The position numbers and the translations under genes were made by a program. The notes below the pieces were generated by a model, which saw nothing but the letters and a program-made list of their open reading frames with translations, did no database searches and was not told where the DNA came from. Positions 20,801 to 29,590 of a DNA stretch of 64,000 nucleotides are shown piece after piece. Positions within the stretch are counted from its first letter, which is position 1. Each line of letters starts with the position of its first letter. Source of the stretch: Endotrypanum monterogeii (Eukaryota; Euglenozoa; Kinetoplastea; Trypanosomatida; Trypanosomatidae); the NCBI GenBank assembly GCA_000333855.2, contig CM007315.1:436788-500787 (forward strand), read 5' to 3'.

Positions 20801-22328
20801 AAACTGTTTTAGCATCGCCGATGCAGTCCTGCGACTCAGATGCCGGGGCAGAGGCGTTCCTCTTCCCGACACCTTGGCTTTCGCTTACCTCTTCGTGCGA
20901 TCTGAAGAATTGGGGGAAGCAACGAAAGAGTGGCCTCTTGGTTGCCGCCTCTGAAGGAGGAACGGTCACCTGAAGGGGGTGGGCCAACTTGGGGTTCCGC
21001 GCGACTGCGTGCTCGGCAGGCGGCGATCTCGCGAGTCCTGCGTTTTTTTGGGACTCTTTATTCACCGGAGCCAGTGGTGCATTGTCCACATCGGCAGACG
21101 GTGCTCGTGCAGGAAGCAGTGGCGATGCACTGTCACTCAGATTACAGGACGGAGAACTCAATTTCTGCACTACCGGCGCGTTGGAATTGGGGGGCGCCGC
21201 CTTAGCTGTAACAGTCGCGGGATCGTGTGCTGTGAGTCGCGTAGAGGTTTCAAACGAGGAGGACTTGGCAGCTCCGCTGGCAGGTGGGCCGGCTAAGGCG
21301 GTGGTGCCCGTAGGGATGAAGGGTGTCCGCGAAGCTGCGCCGGCCCGCTGCTTGTCCTTGAAGCTGATCTTGGGCGAGCTTGTGGAGGCCGACGACATTG
21401 ATAGCAGTGTGGGAAGATCCTCCAGAGCAGCTGGGCTACTAAACCCAGTTGGGGTTGTGGTCACACTTCCGCTGTTGGTCTGTGTCCGCAATCCGAGAAC
21501 GTGAAGCTTTGTGTCGCTGCCACTCATCTGCGTTGCAGCGGGGCCGAATGTCGAGCTAACAGAGGCGCAGCACTCCGATGAGAGCTGCGCACGCATTCGA
21601 GGAGGTGCCACGGGCGCTGTTGCCGTGCTACGTGCGGCTTCCAGCGCGGGAGGGTGCTGCGGACTCTGGGACAGCAATGAGGACTCAAGATTGGTCAAGT
21701 GATCGCGTGGTGAGCCGAACTTTTGGTGCGTGGGCGAGAGGCAGGACGGGCTAGCCCGCCACAGCAGCGAGGTGGGCGCTCCGGGGTCTGGTTTCGCTGC
21801 AGTCGCCGTGGGGCGTTTTTCCTGGCTGCTAAGTTTCCCTGATGTGACGTTTGATACACGCGGCGCGGTCGCTCGTCCATTCCGACTGGAGGGCTCAAGC
21901 GCTGTGAAGACACACCGAACAGGGGGTGAGGCTGCCGATTCTGGGGTCTTCGTAGCGGTGGAATGCTGATGATGGCACTCGCGAGAGGGAGAGAGACTCC
22001 ACGATGAAGGCGATGCCGAAGACGTGCTCGGGGACGAGCATCGTGTGAAGCTGTGCCTCCCACTGGGATCGTAGCCAGTACCACTGTTAGCGCTCGTGGC
22101 CTGGCGCTGCTTGTCCTTGAAGCTGATCCGCTGTTTTGATTTAGAAGGAGGGGATGCATCGGTTTGAGCGGCGCTGCTTGTGTTTGGTGCAGAGCACGAA
22201 GTATCATACGACGTAGTAGCGTCGGTGCGTGGCGGCGCAAGGGAAGCTGACTCATCGCCTTCACCATGAGCGTCTACAGCTGCAGGAGATGAGGACGCAG
22301 AGGCGTCGATAGTGGTGCGAGCAGACAT
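14844..22328 (-). CDS. PP2C-family Ser/Thr phosphatase with B-box-like zinc finger and very long disordered N-terminus, 2,494 residues
   Basis: The first ATG is at 22328 (MSARTTIDAS); the frame extends 11 codons further only to a GTG. Residues 1-1450 are Ser/Thr/Pro-rich and disordered, with ISFKDKQR present twice (near residues 68 and 320). Residues 1473-1535 hold a B-box-like finger (C-x2-C-x8-C-x2-C-x4-C-x2-H, then HH), followed by a CEKC pair. The PP2C domain spans about 1725-2490: TTQED (E1738-D1739), FDGHGG (D1860), GDSG (D2240), RALGDFDFK, ACDGVWD (D2334) and DNCSLIIVE (D2480). All metal-binding acids are present. An insert of roughly 330 low-complexity residues separates the FDGHGG and GCTACVVG blocks, and the usual GDSR reads GDSG. 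It should be an Mg/Mn-dependent phosphatase; substrates and location are unknown. Confidence 0.93.
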   Translation of the reverse strand: MSARTTIDASASSSPAAVDAHGEGDESASLAPPRTDATTSYDTSCSAPNTSSAAQTDASPPSKSKQRISFKDKQRQATSANSGTGYDPSGRHSFTRCSSPSTSSASPSSWSLSPSRECHHQHSTATKTPESAASPPVRCVFTALEPSSRNGRATAPRVSNVTSGKLSSQEKRPTATAAKPDPGAPTSLLWRASPSCLSPTHQKFGSPRDHLTNLESSLLSQSPQHPPALEAARSTATAPVAPPRMRAQLSSECCASVSSTFGPAATQMSGSDTKLHVLGLRTQTNSGSVTTTPTGFSSPAALEDLPTLLSMSSASTSSPKISFKDKQRAGAASRTPFIPTGTTALAGPPASGAAKSSSFETSTRLTAHDPATVTAKAAPPNSNAPVVQKLSSPSCNLSDSASPLLPARAPSADVDNAPLAPVNKESQKNAGLARSPPAEHAVARNPKLAHPLQVTVPPSEAATKRPLFRCFPQFFRSHEEVSESQGVGKRNASAPASESQDCIGDAKTVSVNVDERNETCAYDVESLPALTQKGVYRPVDDSGMSRPTIKFATSAPSTPQTVACFRAATPDCDGFALETAAQHWDTAHRRHGSSQGMPSTITGDPGAIVGGPACSRDTTRLTMQSNTKNLEAAAPSAESQMASSTVRPTRSLHLEQRHYTGKASGTAISKSSARDQLTRTSNKIVGRWKQHQLPHPAQRGTWTPYELSSSTSTLGPTPLPGGPPSLKDPQQAHTARSHRRQRSKMLALDGTVTMTPHTAHGTGRECSPSYRTSSPTLHLRSHTVDDLALMASTSDICGGATLGCSAQPPLSPSSQSRLASQLILNHQLPPLPLQRTMSASQSSLTGSADVHSFHEGMPFSFCHVPSTAQLLRESSGVSLGLELPTARVNAGGASASPPPRLSPRPELHPTSSGCTSSFSKASLAITAGAFPHTRSTEDLSPKTPTHYTDTPIGLRSTDETNAGSTLRRCSVADTRAYRCTGGDTGAITVDTDEAEDSDGDYMLRTVNSRFGMDSLMNTTTAELRKLRRRSTYSSLHYGTMTSFHHKRSKQALYTHSESQHGRHQSKGSFCRRQKHTKAELTNAETSAKFFSEESFPIEVLPDIRVEKMYSDDDDDETMLVQKGSDDEDASDGAEHTRDTDAKHSRGRDRAAENPDAIAVSAEEFDEREGAQRRTVGMWTSFEHVFLPRYELVPNKASTMPLTVSASPESNRNTNVSTGSSDTDTIRRHYSPLRSVSEKKEKGTPDPTPTSDPQLVHHAPTPDPNCTSQRLGSVFLGAPGSSFTMPMLLSAPGNLSMYVNGNSGGLQPSGLVVLPDANCSSDTGAAPSLSCSQIRRTPAQASNVKPLEPEEYTFGTVASVYKMDPVDEETLPDGSSDAKVAARLVFDVSNGVMLMDPEDEVSRYERQGSMWVDDQGSFTAPRNLKEELGTKNRHDAGEDEANEGACHCDASFISKDFKGPDCSRYNANDLYDHCSCCNRRPAAFLCLHCLEAVCPSHVRQHHLRSPGECTLFLNLLDIMNSFDRIFWCEKCHQFTWKHTEVYDALVDQIAYTRGTYLKQPARDIHCVGYEVRLKDATPPAAARNSVGSVIGAESLPFLQPMHMLPPATTTCKHGASASSPPTAATGASDTPTSAPRNLQLASSMSLLPNGRSESIRRSDAGYLSCAPGSPFGGAALLRAHPSTAGSPTPSQFPVQSPMQQFLSRDLLELSFGNAVTVGEPVTKLCALGARVQGWRTTQEDAEAVFLVDIPALSGEVVNRKELQAVAAAAASSPVDTLDNKNAPRRFSSAVCHNSCELNDSSAADKPLMLNATVGAGDLEADETRFTHTIDAGDSSPGPARAEEFEAAPNETIPMAVFCVFDGHGGDAVAKLAARHFEAHLRHAIRETRPDDVRARALLFFLEAETDSAAVARGTASWLPPSLASVQPDDGTRSYGALITPSLATPAYHNAPAVTAESSPSGSFEAVPGHALPSHICTPPQEPRPGEHLLVPGDGSPVHPFEPNATKISPCHDAADAAPSLATELRNATGPGSLSLVVPVTAESLRLHVASSTHGPGVAGAKDTSLVMENAGDSSGGKHMPYPSVRAEHPGNAGAPTPGNSNFLKQFRKTGATLDTWAAVDEPLQDPISASASVVSPLIGIPKPGTILAAENPRRESGSNHNTNLASASTAACLSPAAVVSIPEMEMLRQYFASIMEDALISLDDYLRSTPEGVRGDYDCVGCTACVVGITANFVLCANIGDSGAAFYTKDRIKVISVKHRVSDEQEQARIHAAGYAILNGRIEGMSAVPRALGDFDFKQCGGVGPHKQAVSAVPDVTIMPVPNDTDRWGIVLACDGVWDTATLHQVHVALTNTVNDLTVSGSAMDAVLHGADLYQRHLRGPADPEKNSSLSFSTGSPAPSGTAFHKIETPCKIPMAPSLMQRANLPSKKSLHKSITGDYYDDDDDAAQRLPQVDAVLLTAAAGVFAQCVAPEDNDEGIGLDNCSLIIVERRNIQE

Positions 22329-22381
22329 GGGAAGTGTACCTTGCAACGTTGAACCTCCCACTGAGACTCTCTATAAATGTT

Positions 22382-22383
22382 CT
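22382..22383 (-). promoter_or_regulatory. Candidate trans-splice acceptor of the PP2C gene
   Basis: The minus strand shows a moderately pyrimidine-rich stretch (CCTACCTTCCGCTTG) and then TATATAAG, about 54 nt before the ATG at 22328. Another AG shortly downstream is possible. The tract is weaker than those of its neighbours. Confidence 0.35.
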
Positions 22384-23449
22384 TATATAACAAGCGGAAG
22401 GTAGGCGCAGGACTATACTGACGAAGGAGATGGTGTGGGTATTGCCAAAATATTGTTTACCGAAGAAAAAAAAAGGGAGCGAAGATGCGGAATCGCCTCA
22501 ACGGCGTAGCTAACAAAAGGATGACAAAGAGGTGGAAAAAGGGGGAAAAAAAAAAAAAAAAAAACAAACAACAACAACAACAACAGAAACAAAAAAAAAG
22601 GAGGTGGTATACACCCCAGAGTGAAGGTGAAGATGTCGGTGACGGAGGAGCGAAAAAGGAAACCAATACAGGAGAAAAAAAAAAAAAAGAGTTGAACAAA
22701 CACAAGAAAAAGAAGTAGAAAGAGACTTGGACCCTGAAAAAAAATAAATATATATCAGTTAGGGAAAAGAGGGAGGGGTGCTGTGACGGGGGAGATACGC
22801 AACACACACCCTTTCTATACAATTTTTGTTTATCACTTTCACAGAGCGACGAAGCGAGTGGGTGAGATGAGATGACGCAGTCAGGGTGCTTTCGCAACTG
22901 TACAGGAAAAAAAAAGAAGATTTTGTCTTCGGTCGAGGTCTGCGAAAAAGAGAAAGGGGGCAGTGGTTGCTGCGTGCGGAGGAGCACAAAACACACAGAA
23001 GGAAATATGATCCTGAGATCTCTCCTCCTTATATCTCTCTCTCTGCTTGCCGGGGAGGGATGAAAAAAATAAGATGCACAGATCACAGACAAAGCAGAAA
23101 CAAACCCTTGTAAAAAAAAAAAATCAAGTAGGGAGTCGGAGAGGAAAGCCACAAAAAAATTACAACGTATGTGTGAGTGTTTGTTTGTATTCGCGTAGAA
23201 TCAAGTGTAGCGGTTAAAGCGATAGCGAAACGTTTTTTCTTTATACGTCGATTTCGCGTTTCCACAGGATGGGCGCGCGTGAAGAACAAAATTTGGGTCC
23301 AGGACGCCGAAGATGACAAGAGTGATTACTGTAGAAGCAGAAGCAAGTGAAGATGAAAACACAATGATGACCTCAGATATAACGTCAGAAAAGGATTTGA
23401 GAAACTATATATATATAGATATATATATATAAACAGGAAGATATTCTGT

Positions 23450-23640
23450 GCACCCCAACCCCCCTCCAAATCGTGCAGACTTATTCCACAGAAAGATGCC
23501 CGGTTCCTTGTCTGATTTTAATATGGCGAGGATCTGTTCCCCGAATGGCGCTGGGTAGTTTTCGTGTAAGCGGTCTGAGAATGGAAAAATATTTTTGAAC
23601 AGAAGAGAGAAACGGTTAAAACCCCTGTCACACCTTGTTC
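23450..23640 (-). other. Coding-like islet without a start codon
   Basis: A minus frame reads SDRLHENYPAPFGEQILAIL and then KSDKEPGIFLWNKSARFGG, compositionally like real protein and unlike the surrounding Phe/Ser/Pro frames. It has no ATG and ends in a TA repeat. It may be a gene fragment. Chance is possible for a stretch of about 50 codons. Confidence 0.2.
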
Positions 23641-23735
23641 AACAAATAACCTCAAACAACAACAAAGGAGGGGGTATAATGATAAGAAGGGCTCGCCTCG
23701 TGAAATGGGGTAAACAATACAACCCCCCCTCCTCC

Positions 23736-23776
23736 GGGTGTGGGGTGTGGGGTGTGAGGTGTGGGGTGTGAGGTGG
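23736..23776 (+). repeat. 7-bp GT-rich minisatellite
   Basis: Five tandem copies of TGGGGTG or TGAGGTG. The plus strand carries several runs of three or four G at short spacing, enough to form a G-quadruplex. Confidence 0.85.
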
Positions 23777-23871
23777 AAGGGGGGGGGAGGGAAGAAAGGG
23801 GAAAGAGGGAAGGGGGTGCAAAAATGGCGTCACTTTGGAACTCCCCCGCCAACTGTTATATATATAGTATG

Positions 23872-23872
<1 letters not shown>

Positions 23873-23909
<37 letters not shown>
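23873..23909. repeat. TA microsatellite
   Basis: About 18 uninterrupted TA units, next to the G-rich minisatellite. Confidence 0.95.
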
Positions 23910-24865
23910 TGCTTGATGCTCGAATGCAATGGTGACGGAGCTGATATGAAATGACCGCGCAAAAGGGAAAATATATATTTATATATATATATTTATATAT
24001 AGATATAGATATATATAATATATATAAGCGGGAGAGATTATGTGAGAGTGAAGTTAGAAAAAAAAAAAACGGAGCAGCACGAGTGATGAAGAAAAGGGGG
24101 AGGGAGGAGTGAAGGTTGTAGGGAGGGAAGCAGGGGATAACTAGACGCAGTACATCGTGCGATCACCGACTTCCCCCACAAATGAACAAAAAACCTAAAC
24201 ACGCACACGCACGAAAAAGTATAAAAGATCAAACCTTCGTTTCTGAGCTGCTCCCGTGAAAAAAAAAAAAACAAGAAAAATGAAGTTCTTTTTTTTTTAA
24301 GTTTGAGATGGGGCGCTGTAAAAGGCGAGAGGGGTCCAGGGTCGTTTCGTACAGGAACAACAACAACAACAACACACAAAGAAACAGAAACAAAAAGGGG
24401 GGAAACCGTAGGGGATGCACTTGAGGATTCGTGCTAGCAAGCACGGAGGGTATATCGCTCCGAGATTAAAAAAAAAAAAGTGCCACTGAGAACTAGGAAT
24501 ACTTCACTCACCACAGGTGACGACCCTCGCAGAATTTTTTTTTTTTTTTTGAGAGGTGAGGAAAAAAACCCAAAAGGCTATGCAATAGCGGCACACAGAC
24601 ACAACACGAACACAACACGCGCCGAAGAACAGTCACGTCTTCTGAGGATGAACGAAGAGGAGAGGGTGAGGAGAGGCGGAAAAGGGATAAAGACCGTGTG
24701 TGTATATGAAAGGCCACACAGAAGAACCAGTAACAGACAGGGAGAAGAATGGGGAGGGGTAGGATCAGCAGAGGAGAGCGGATATTAGACGTCTATGGAT
24801 GGGAAGCCGCAAGAGCCTCCTTACAAGACAGGATGTGTTGTTCGACGCTAATAAAGACCCTATTT

Positions 24866-24889
24866 TGTGTGTGTGTGTGTGTGTGTGTG
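24866..24889. repeat. TG microsatellite
   Basis: Twelve TG units in the gene-poor spacer. Confidence 0.95.
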
Positions 24890-26379
24890 CTTGTGTGTTT
24901 ATTGTTTGTGAGATATCTCCTGACGATTAAAAAAAGATCGAGCGTTTCGAGGGGTAAATACGTAAACAGCAACAAGAAAAAAGGGGTGAGCAGAATTCGG
25001 AAAGTATCACAGGACCCTCAACAGTGATACAAAGAAAGAGGCGGAGGCGCAAAACAGGCGGAATCTAGAATTTTCCCGTACGATATTCGAAGAAGAAAGA
25101 AAAAAACAGGAGGCGAGTTAGGCAAAAAATAAACATATACGCAAGCCTTGGCCACAAAGAAACGCGAAGGGTGTTCTGCCAATGTCGCGCTCTGCAGGTG
25201 TCGTGCACAACGGTTGTTGTTGGTTTGTGTGTGTGTTACGTTGTTGGTATCGGCATATATATATATATGAATAGATATTAGGGTAAAAAAAAATCAAGAG
25301 AGTACAGAGAAGATGGTTGATGAGAGACGAGTGGAGAGGTTTGGGTATAACGAGAAAACGGGATGGAAGGGTTTACGTTTTCATTGGGACGTGCGTGTGC
25401 GTGCCGGATCAGACCCTACTATTTCATAAAAACACACGAATTATATATTTGATTGCGCTGCAAAACGCTTCCTTGCTGAGGGAAAATTGTCTGTTTTCTC
25501 GGCCCCACGTTGAGTTCTGTGTCCATCTGCTGTTGGGTACACCAGAGACTAAAAAAGTTGAGGCGCCTGAAAGGTAACACCTATTGGCAGTGGGTGCAAA
25601 AAAACAGCGAAAAATCCCTTCAACGGCTGCAGATGCTATCCTGCTCTTTTTACTTAATTTCTTTTTTTTGGTTGCTTGTTTCTTTGCTCCGGAGGGTATG
25701 TGTGTGTGGAGGGGGGGGGAGGAGGGGATGTTATATTGTGTGTGTGTGTTTTAGGTTATCTTTTCCACCACCAAGCACACACACAAAGGTATTAAAATCA
25801 AAACAGAAGTATACACCACCATATACGTGGATATGACACCGTGAGTGACAGAGAGAGGGAGGGGGGGGGAGGACGCAGAAAATATTCGAGTCCATATAAA
25901 TCAACATCTCACCCCCCAAAACAGTTCGCACACATCATAAGAGGGAAAAGGGTAAGGGGGTGGGAGAGAAAAAAAAAGGAACATGAAACAGTGCACTCAT
26001 CACACACGTCGGATGTTTGCAAGAAGGAGAGAGAGAGGGCGGGGAAGGGGGGGGGGGGCAAGCTTTCGAGATAAAACTTAAGGGACGAGGAAAAACAGGA
26101 GAACGAATCAAAAAGAAAAAAACAAAAAAAAAACGCACGAAAAAAAAATATATTCTCCCATCGCACAAGGAAACCAAAATTTTTTTCGAATTTGAAAATT
26201 TCGAAGTGATCCTGTGGCGTACACATCAGTGCCCACTCCACTTATATGAAGCACACCAAAACAGTAGAATGAATGAATAATATGAATGAATATGCACACA
26301 CACAAAAAAAAAAAGAAAGAGGGAAGGGAGAGGTCACCCGCAAGGGATACAGAAATACAACCATTGACAAGAATATAAT

Positions 26380-27956
26380 TTACGTTATCAATGAAGAGAT
26401 CTGATTCCCTATAACGTATTTATCTCCACACGGAAACACAGGAGGAACAGAGGTGCGATGGGGGTGTAAATTCCCACTTGTTATGATTCTCCCAAGAAAG
26501 GGTCGCAGGAGAGCGGAGCCACGGACTTGGGCCTGGAAATTAATGCTACAGGGATCGGGGACTGCATCCAGAGTCGCCGAAAACATACCACACCCATGTC
26601 AGAGCCAGTGTACTCTTCTCGCGTGCATCAAGGCCTTTGTCGCCCACATAAGTATTCCGGTTGGATACCGATCTAAATCCCTGCCTGTGCTGCTTTTACG
26701 TCGTGTGGATGTGAGATTAAAACAAGCTTCAACGAATCCGTGTCATGTCGAGACCTCGTGTTATTCACGACATCGCAGGCAGGGGGGGGGTTGTTGAGGT
26801 TTTTGAAGGATGATGTCCGAGGCGGCGACTTCACTGGATGTAGATGGTGAGGGTTTGTCTTCTCTGGCGACGCGAGTGACCACACTGCTGAGCTTTTGAT
26901 GCCGCTGTCTTCTGAAGACGCGGTTACCCTCCTGCTTTGGTCTCGATTGGTGCTATAGATGCTGCGTTCCCTGTAAGTTCTGTGAGCGTACGCTGCCCTA
27001 TCGTGGGTGCTCCTGTGCAGGGATAAGGATCCTAGGGCCAGATGGGTAGAGGGCAGGGGTGGTGACGGTATGTGCAAGTCGAGTGACTGCTGTCCCTGTT
27101 GTGGTGCTTGTGGCTGAAGGAGCCGCGAGCCTGTCCCGAATTCCCAGTAATAAACGATCGGCATCCGAGACGCGCTGATCCCTGCCTCTCTTGCTCTACG
27201 CTCGGGGAAAAAAAGTATTGTGCGATAATCTCGGCTCATCCGTTTGAGGAAGCCTGAGGGGTGCGGTGCTGTTCAGGGACCCGATGCGTTGGTGCTGCTG
27301 CTGCTCTTTGTGTTGCTGAATAGAAATATGTAGCGACGGTGGGCACACCATTATGTACTCGTGTCCCTGCACGATCGCTGCGCTCCGGTCGCCCCCTGGA
27401 CTCAAAAAATCCCCCCGTGGAGTTGACCCCAGCACCGCCGGGGATAAATGCCAAACGAGAGGCGCCGAGCGGAGAAAGCAGCGGTTCGGGTGTTCTTGTG
27501 TGAAAGCTGACGCCACTTTGAACCTGCTTCGTACCAGAAATCTGCGTGGCGCAGATCTCTGAGGTAGATATGCAATGGCGCAGGGGAAGACTCTTGTGAT
27601 GGTTAAAAGAATTCATTCCAATGACGACCCTCCGGGGTATCTCGTACGGCGGTGGAGACTACGCACCAAATTTCTGAATGGAGGCTGCCAAGTGAGTGTG
27701 ACGGCATGAGCGTGCTCTTGGTGCTGGTGGAAAAACATTGCGACTGCATCAGAGGAGGGTTCAAGAAGTCTGTTGTGTGCCCAGCTCCGACAGACGGCTG
27801 GTGTGAGGATGGATCAGCGGACGGAATATTCAGCAGATGCTTTCTCTCTACTACAGGGCTCACACAATCGAGCTCGACGCCTTCTCGAGGGTTCAGAGCT
27901 CCCCGGGGCTTGGGCGAAGGCTCCATTTGTATCATTTCTGATGCACTGATGATCAT
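26380..27956 (-). pseudogene. Degenerate gene-like region, several frames
   Basis: This 1.6-kb block has balanced base composition and almost no simple repeats, unlike the sequence on either side. On the minus strand a C/T-rich tract (plus 28003-28025) and AG (27995-27998) are followed by an ATG at 27956. The first frame runs 117 codons to 27603. It is followed by overlapping minus frames at 27236-27616 and 27196-27516, then 26673-27239 (about 188 codons) and 26380-26586. A frame change falls at the A7 run at 27209-27215, and runs of A and C near 27405-27415 mark another possible break. The peptides are Ser/Pro/His/Arg-rich with no recognised domain. It is either a pseudogene or a gene broken by homopolymer errors in the assembly. 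Confidence 0.5.
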
Positions 27957-28364
27957 CGAAGACAACACTCCAATTTTCGAGTCTACCTGTCTCACTCTTG
28001 CGGAGAAGTAAAAACGAAAACAAGTGCTTGACAGCGGATGGGGATAGAGGGGGGAGCTGCGCTGTTCGTTCCTTCTCTAGCATGCGTGCGGGGGGGGGGG
28101 GGAGGAAACCGTCCAGATGTGTCTGAGGGACGTGATTTAATTTTTTTTTTTTTTTAATTGCAGAGGGGAGAGGCGAAGAAGTCAAGAATGAAACAAGAGA
28201 AGATAAATTCCCTGGATAGATCTCTAAATCAGACACAGACCTCCACAAAGAAAATTGACAAATATAAAAAGAAAAAAAGGATGATGGAAAACGTACGAGC
28301 AAGTCGATGTTGCACTGTTTTTTTTTTGTTGTTCCTTGCTCTCCTTCAAAAACATTAACACACG

Positions 28365-28399
<35 letters not shown>

Positions 28400-28653
28400 T
28401 TATGTTGTGGGGTGGAGGGTAGGGGCGACAGCCAAAGGATGGGTGTGCTCCGGAATACGGTTCCGCAGTTTTTGAGGAGGTGAGGGTGGAAGTTGGGTGA
28501 TGGAGGGTATTTTTTCCTCAAATGCAAATGCAGGAGAGGTGAATGGAGAACACAGAGGCGTATGAAAAAAAAAATAAAAAGGGAAAGGGGGAGACTCATC
28601 GGTGAATGAAAAAGAAATTTCGATAGCGCCCACTCACTCGAATATGGATCAGT

Positions 28654-28761
28654 TCAGATGATCCGAAAATGAATCAGTCGTGAGAAGTCGATCCCGAAAC
28701 TAAGGGCGGTGAATATAAGAGTGAGGGAGAAAAACCGGTTTGTGCAGACGAGGTAAAACAT
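28654..28761 (-). CDS. Candidate small hydrophobic protein, 35 residues
   Basis: ATG at 28761 in the context CCACCATG, TGA at 28654-28656. On the minus strand a T8-C-T7 pyrimidine tract (plus 28790-28810) and GCCGAG (AG at plus 28778-28779) precede it by a 16-nt leader, a near-ideal trans-splice arrangement. The peptide starts MFYLVCTNRFF; its middle third (SLTLIFTALSFGI) could span a membrane. There is no known family match. Random occurrence remains possible at this length. Confidence 0.3.
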   Translation of the reverse strand: MFYLVCTNRFFSLTLIFTALSFGIDFSRLIHFRII

Positions 28762-29557
28762 GGTGGAGGGAATAGAGCTCGGCAATCGTGGAAAAAAAGA
28801 AAAAAAAATGTTATTATTATATTTGTACATTCACTGGATATTTATACCTTTTTTTTTCTTTTCAACATCAAGTAAAGAAGCGTGCTGCTTCTCCGCTCGG
28901 GGTCACCTGCCCCTCCCCAATGAATGAATGTGATTTGTGGGAGAGGGGATAGCGGAGTTGGGGTGGGGGAGGGGAAGGAAGAGGAAGAGGAGGACGGGGG
29001 GGGGAGAAAGTCCAAGATTCCCTAATACCGAGGAGGATCAAACGGGTGTGGGTGAGATATAGTTGAAGGTCTAAGTGAGAGCGTCGTTGTATGGTGGGGC
29101 AGAAGTGTGTGTGTGTGTGTATCATGTACAGGGAAATGTGAGATGACAAAGGAAATTGATGAGGGAGAAAAAAAAATGTACTGACAGGGAGTTGAGAAAG
29201 GCATGATACGCGCCGTGCAATGTTTCCGGGGTAAGGTAACAGCAAAAAGCGCCGATGTTAGTCATAGATGACACACGTGTTCAGTATATATCATATACTC
29301 ACCATGTCAATCCAGTGCACGTGTCCGTGTAACGTTGTCCTGATTCAGAGGGAAGACATTGATGTACTCCTTTTTTTTTTTCGCTTTCATCAGATTGCAT
29401 CACGTACACGTTTGCACACTACAGAGGTGCTGGAGGAGAATGCGAGGTAAGAAAAAATCTCAGTCCCTCCGTCTTCCTGTGTGTGTGTGCGCATTCGGAA
29501 ATTTATACGGTAGCAGCAGGCGTAGGTGTTGCCGAAAAGCAAAGGGATCTGCCTCGC

Positions 29558-29590
<33 letters not shown>

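Larger units (their letters stand above)
22329..26379. other. Left part of the large gene-poor spacer
   Basis: A/G-rich plus strand with poly-A runs, an AAC repeat (22564-22586), TA repeats (23873-23909 and about 23970-24020), a GT repeat (24866-24889) and a G-rich minisatellite. Apart from one coding-like islet at 23450-23640, no gene is supported. The longer apparent frames here (for example 22457-23152) are runs of Phe, Ser, Pro and Cys produced by the pyrimidine tracts. Confidence 0.6.

Noticed and set aside
22457..23152. 231-codon minus ORF
   Set aside because: Composed of Phe, Ser, Pro, Leu and Cys runs encoded by pyrimidine tracts of the spacer, and no protein-like segment stands out. 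It is a by-product of strand bias.
28354..28400. Possible snoRNA or tRNA genes in the large spacer
   Set aside because: I looked for box C/D motif pairs and for the GGTTCGA-type B box across the spacers and found no convincing match. TA repeats here only mimic AT-rich signals.
27814..28599. 261-codon minus ORF
   Set aside because: Runs through poly-T, a TA repeat and CT-rich tracts and has low-complexity composition. The competing frame with an acceptor and the ATG at 27956 is a better reading of the right-hand end.
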